The position numbers and the translations under genes were made by a program. From assembly GCA_030679805.1 (NCBI GenBank), contig JAUXST010000590.1:1-8561 (forward strand): DNA of 8,561 bases, read 5' to 3'. This DNA is from Reyranella sp. (lineage in GTDB: Bacteria > Pseudomonadota > Alphaproteobacteria > Reyranellales > Reyranellaceae). This document shows positions 6,188 to 8,561 of the stretch, piece after piece (position 1 is the first letter of the stretch; each line of letters begins with the position of its first letter). The notes under the pieces were generated by a model. The model was given only the letters and a program-made list of their open reading frames with translations, did not search any database and was not told the DNA's origin.

Positions 6188-7065
6188 GGCGCGGCTCCCG
6201 ACGTGAGGCCCGCCAGCGCCTTGGCGCCGATGCGATCGCGGTAGCTGTCCTCGTCGCCGCCGCGCACGTGGCCCGCGAGATAGGCGTCGAACGCCGCCTG
6301 GTCGCGACCTGCCGAGACATAGGCTTTCAGGTGCTGCTCGTCCTGCGCATAGAGGCCGGGACTGCCGCCGGGATGGGCGCCGAAGGGTGCCACGACAATG
6401 GCATCGACGAATGCCGAGGGGATCTTGGTGAGCCGCGCGTCGTGGCGCACCGTGCTCGACGGCACGATGCGGTCGACCGAGCAGATCACGTGCCTGGCCG
6501 CCTGCGCCATCAGCAGGTCGAAGTAGCCGGCGCCGAAATACTGCACGTTGCCTTCCTCGTCGGCCTGCTGGCCGTGCAGGAACACGACGTCGGGCTTGAT
6601 CGCCGGCACTTCGAGCAGCGGCCGGCCGCCTTCCTGGAGGCGGGCCTTGCGATAGCCCTCGGGATTCACCTTTGGCAGGTCGGTGCCGAGATCGGGGATC
6701 AGCCCGTAGGGCAGGTCGCAGGCACCGGCGCGCAGGCCGCCCGCGATGCCGGGCCCATCCATCTCCAGCACTTTGACCGCGCCCGATTGCGCGGCGCGGC
6801 GGAAGTTGGGCGCCAGGCCCAGATGCTCGAAGCTGATGAAGACGCAGGCCGTCGTCTTCACGCAGCCCGCCCCGATCAGCATGTCGGGCGCCACGCTGCC
6901 GGGCGAGGGCACCAGCGTGAGATCGCGCACGCCCTTACGGATCAGGCCGCGCACCAGCGCCATCGGCTGGCCATGGAAGATCCAGCCGCCGATACCCAGC
7001 GTCATGCCGTCCTTGACGACGGAGAGGGCGGTGTCGAGGTCGACGAGTTTCTTCGAGACGGCCAT
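6184..7065 (-). CDS. CoA-transferase family I, alpha subunit (glutaconate CoA-transferase A / IpdA type)
   Basis: A 293-residue protein. The N-terminus has the Gly-rich CoA-transferase alpha pattern (GMTLGIGGWIFHGQPMALVRGLI, residues 20-42), then LTLVPSPGSVAPDMLIGAGCV (49-69) and SFEHLGLAPNFRRA (78-91). These match the GctA/IpdA branch rather than the 3-oxoacid transferase A branch. Relatives work as heterodimers or heterotetramers with a beta subunit. They either exchange CoA between acids or, as known for IpdAB, hydrolyse a ring in a CoA thioester. I cannot choose between these. In glutaconate CoA-transferase the catalytic Glu is on the beta subunit. The start follows the dehydrogenase stop by 3 nt, with GGAGA 6 nt upstream. 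The likely partner beta subunit is one gene further upstream, separated by the dehydrogenase. Confidence 0.9.
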   Translation of the reverse strand: MAVSKKLVDLDTALSVVKDGMTLGIGGWIFHGQPMALVRGLIRKGVRDLTLVPSPGSVAPDMLIGAGCVKTTACVFISFEHLGLAPNFRRAAQSGAVKVLEMDGPGIAGGLRAGACDLPYGLIPDLGTDLPKVNPEGYRKARLQEGGRPLLEVPAIKPDVVFLHGQQADEEGNVQYFGAGYFDLLMAQAARHVICSVDRIVPSSTVRHDARLTKIPSAFVDAIVVAPFGAHPGGSPGLYAQDEQHLKAYVSAGRDQAAFDAYLAGHVRGGDEDSYRDRIGAKALAGLTSGAAP

Positions 7066-7068
7066 GAT

Positions 7069-8220
7069 TTATCTCCGCAGCATGTCGCGGGCGATCACCA
7101 GACGCTGGATCTGGTTGGTGCCCTCGAAGATCTGGTTGATCTTGGCGTCGCGCATGAAGCGCTCGACCGGGAAGTCGCGCATGTAGCCGGCGCCGCCGAA
7201 GATCTGCACCGCGTCGGTCGTCACCTTCATGGCGACATCGCTGCAGAAGCATTTCACCATCGAGGACTTGGCCGAGAAGCTCGCCCATTCCTCGCGGTCG
7301 GCCATGCGCGTGCAGTCGTAGAGGAGGCAGCGCGCCGCCTCGGTCTGCATCTGCATGTCGGCCAGCATGAACTGGATGCCCTGGAACTCGGCGATCGGCT
7401 GGCCGAACTGCTTGCGTTCGCGGCCGTAGCCGACGGCGGCGTCGATCGCGCCCTGCGCCAGCCCGACCGAGATCGCGCCGATGGTCGGCCGGTTGAGGTC
7501 GAGGATGCGCATGCAGGTCTTGAAGGCCTGGCCCTCGGGACCGATCATGTTCTCTTCGGGCACGCGCACATTGTCGAAGAAGATCGGCGCATTGGGCACG
7601 CCGCGGATGCCCATCTTGCGGTCGAGCTTGCCGTACGAGAATCCCGGGGTCTTGGTGTCGACGATGAACGCCGAGATGCCGTTGGCGCCTTTACCTTCGC
7701 TGGTGCGGGCAAACACCAGGATGAAGTGCGCGACCGGTCCGAAGGTGATGTAGATCTTGCCGCCGTTCAGCACCCAGCTCGCGCCGTCCTTGACCGCCCG
7801 CGTCTTCATCGAGGACACGTCGGAGCCGGTGCCCGCCTCGGTGATGGCGACGGCGGTCAGCGTGCGGCCCTTGGCGGCGAGCCCGAGATAGTGGCGCTTC
7901 TGTTCCTCGGTGCCGAAATTCAGGATCGGCAGCACGAGGCCGAAGGAATTGTTGGCAGCCAGGAGCGCGGCTGATTCGGAGACCTTGGCGATCTCCTCCT
8001 TGACGATGCAGACCGAGGTGAGGTCGGCGCCGGGCCCGCCGTATTCCTGCGGCACCCAGAGCTGCAGCAACCCCATGTCGCCGAACACTTCCACGAGCTC
8101 CTGCGGAAAGCGGTCGTTCTCGTCGATCTCCGAGGCGATCGGCGCCACGTGCTTCTCGACCATCTTACGCACCTGGTCGCGCAGCAGCAGGTGGTGTTCT
8201 TCGAAGTGATAGTTGTTCAT
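7069..8220 (-). CDS. Acyl-CoA dehydrogenase
   Basis: A 383-residue flavoprotein of typical length. Domains in order are: an N-terminal helical domain (LLLRDQVRKMVEKHVAP, about 11-27; VPQEYGGPGAD 56-66); the middle beta-domain with AITEAGTGSD (125-134) for FAD/substrate binding; DRKMGIRGVPNAPIFFDNVRVPEENMIG cited by position (200-227); and the C-terminal helical domain with GYGRERKQFGQPI (264-276) and QIFGGAGYMRDFPVERFMRD (339-358). The catalytic base is expected at Glu366 in FEGTNQIQR. The usual ITN of the FAD-binding turn reads ITF (158-160), a small departure. It introduces an alpha-beta double bond into an acyl-CoA and needs electron-transfer flavoprotein, which is not in the window. The start at 8220 has GAGG 8 nt upstream that overlaps the beta-subunit stop region. 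The upstream in-frame extension to 8403 is a shadow of the beta subunit. Confidence 0.96.
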   Translation of the reverse strand: MNNYHFEEHHLLLRDQVRKMVEKHVAPIASEIDENDRFPQELVEVFGDMGLLQLWVPQEYGGPGADLTSVCIVKEEIAKVSESAALLAANNSFGLVLPILNFGTEEQKRHYLGLAAKGRTLTAVAITEAGTGSDVSSMKTRAVKDGASWVLNGGKIYITFGPVAHFILVFARTSEGKGANGISAFIVDTKTPGFSYGKLDRKMGIRGVPNAPIFFDNVRVPEENMIGPEGQAFKTCMRILDLNRPTIGAISVGLAQGAIDAAVGYGRERKQFGQPIAEFQGIQFMLADMQMQTEAARCLLYDCTRMADREEWASFSAKSSMVKCFCSDVAMKVTTDAVQIFGGAGYMRDFPVERFMRDAKINQIFEGTNQIQRLVIARDMLRR

Positions 8221-8230
8221 CGGTCGAACC

Positions 8231-8561
8231 TCAGTGAGCCTTGGGCCAGGGAAACTTGCGCGCCAGCACGCCGGTCGAGTCGACGGTGCGGCGCAGCAGG
8301 AACAGCTCCTCGTCGTCGGGGTTGGCGGTGCGCTCGATCTTCGCCGGCACCACCAGCTCGAAGCCGGTGTTGTCGCGCACCTCGTCGAGCGTGACGCCGT
8401 CATGCAGCGACTTGACGCGCATCGCCTTGCTCGCGGGCTCGAAGTCGAAGACGCCGAGCGGGGTCACCACCAGGCGCGGGCCGCCCTCGGACAGGCCGAA
8501 GTCGGTGCGCGAGGTGCCGCCGTCGAGGAAGCCCGCGCCGCAGACGAAATCGACCTTGGGC
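8231..8561 (-). CDS. CoA-transferase family I, beta subunit (glutaconate CoA-transferase B / IpdB type), C-terminal part
   Basis: The minus frame is open from the window edge to a TGA at 8231-8233 and gives 109 residues. It reads PKVDFVCGAGFLDGG at the start, then GLSEGGPRLVVTPLGVFDF, MRVKSLHDGVTLDEVRDNTGF and LLRRTVDSTGVL. The GxxFLDGG loop, the GGP..VVT.LGVFDF strand and the SLH.GVT.DEV...TGFE ending are characteristic of the C-terminal half of GctB/IpdB subunits. These are usually about 250 residues, so roughly 140 residues, including the catalytic Glu region, lie outside. It is followed after 10 nt by the acyl-CoA dehydrogenase. It probably pairs with the alpha subunit at 6184-7065, but an alpha gene beyond the window edge could be its partner instead. 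Confidence 0.9.
   Translation of the reverse strand, partial: PKVDFVCGAGFLDGGTSRTDFGLSEGGPRLVVTPLGVFDFEPASKAMRVKSLHDGVTLDEVRDNTGFELVVPAKIERTANPDDEELFLLRRTVDSTGVLARKFPWPKAH

Noticed and set aside
6268..7974. A 568-codon plus-strand open frame across the alpha subunit and dehydrogenase genes
   Set aside because: It is antisense to two strongly recognised genes and its translation is low-complexity and rich in His, Arg, Ala and Gly with no domain. Long antisense frames are expected in high-GC DNA.
8221..8403. N-terminal extension of the acyl-CoA dehydrogenase frame
   Set aside because: It overlaps the beta-subunit coding sequence in another frame. The ATG at 8220 has a ribosome-binding site and gives the standard family N-terminus.

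Overview
The window is GC-rich and gene-dense, and every large antisense frame is open, as expected of a high-GC proteobacterium. The gene content is a periplasmic Bug/TctC-type solute binder, CaiB/BaiF and two-subunit CoA transferases, a FadR-type GntR regulator, an MmyB-type regulator tail and a HigBA module. This fits a soil or water alphaproteobacterium of the Rhodospirillales/Hyphomicrobiales kind; Reyranella-like or Bradyrhizobium-like is a guess. A betaproteobacterium is not excluded.

Plus-strand block (1-2610). The C-terminal tail of an MmyB-type XRE regulator is followed by a signal-peptide-bearing DUF1254/DUF1214 protein. That gene overlaps, by an ATGA junction, a cytoplasmic metallo-beta-lactamase-fold hydrolase. 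The last two are clearly one translational unit. Their substrate cannot be read from the sequence.

Minus-strand block (8561 down to 2629). In transcription order it holds: the C-terminal part of a CoA-transferase beta subunit (glutaconate CoA-transferase B/IpdB type), an acyl-CoA dehydrogenase, a CoA-transferase alpha subunit, a GntR/FCD regulator, a 53-bp nested palindrome, a CaiB/BaiF CoA transferase, a Bug/TctC solute-binding protein, and a higB-higA toxin-antitoxin pair. The first four genes are packed tightly (10-nt gap, 3-nt gap, 4-nt overlap), and caiB and the solute binder overlap by 4 nt. I read this as a catabolic locus for an unidentified carboxylic acid: periplasmic capture, CoA activation, alpha-beta dehydrogenation, and hydrolysis or CoA exchange by the two-subunit enzyme, with the GntR protein as local regulator. 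The higBA pair sits downstream with its own palindromic operator candidate and is probably an independent module.

The most notable structure is the palindrome at 5387-5439. It has perfect 23-bp arms, and each arm is itself palindromic. It lies one base from the caiB start codons and contains caiB's only Shine-Dalgarno-like sequence. The second oddity is the beta-acd-alpha order, which separates two presumed subunits of one CoA transferase. No stretch over 300 bases lacks a gene; the longest gaps are 73 nt (145-217), 69 nt (3206-3274) and 67 nt (5386-5452). I found no tRNA, rRNA, CRISPR array or insertion sequence.
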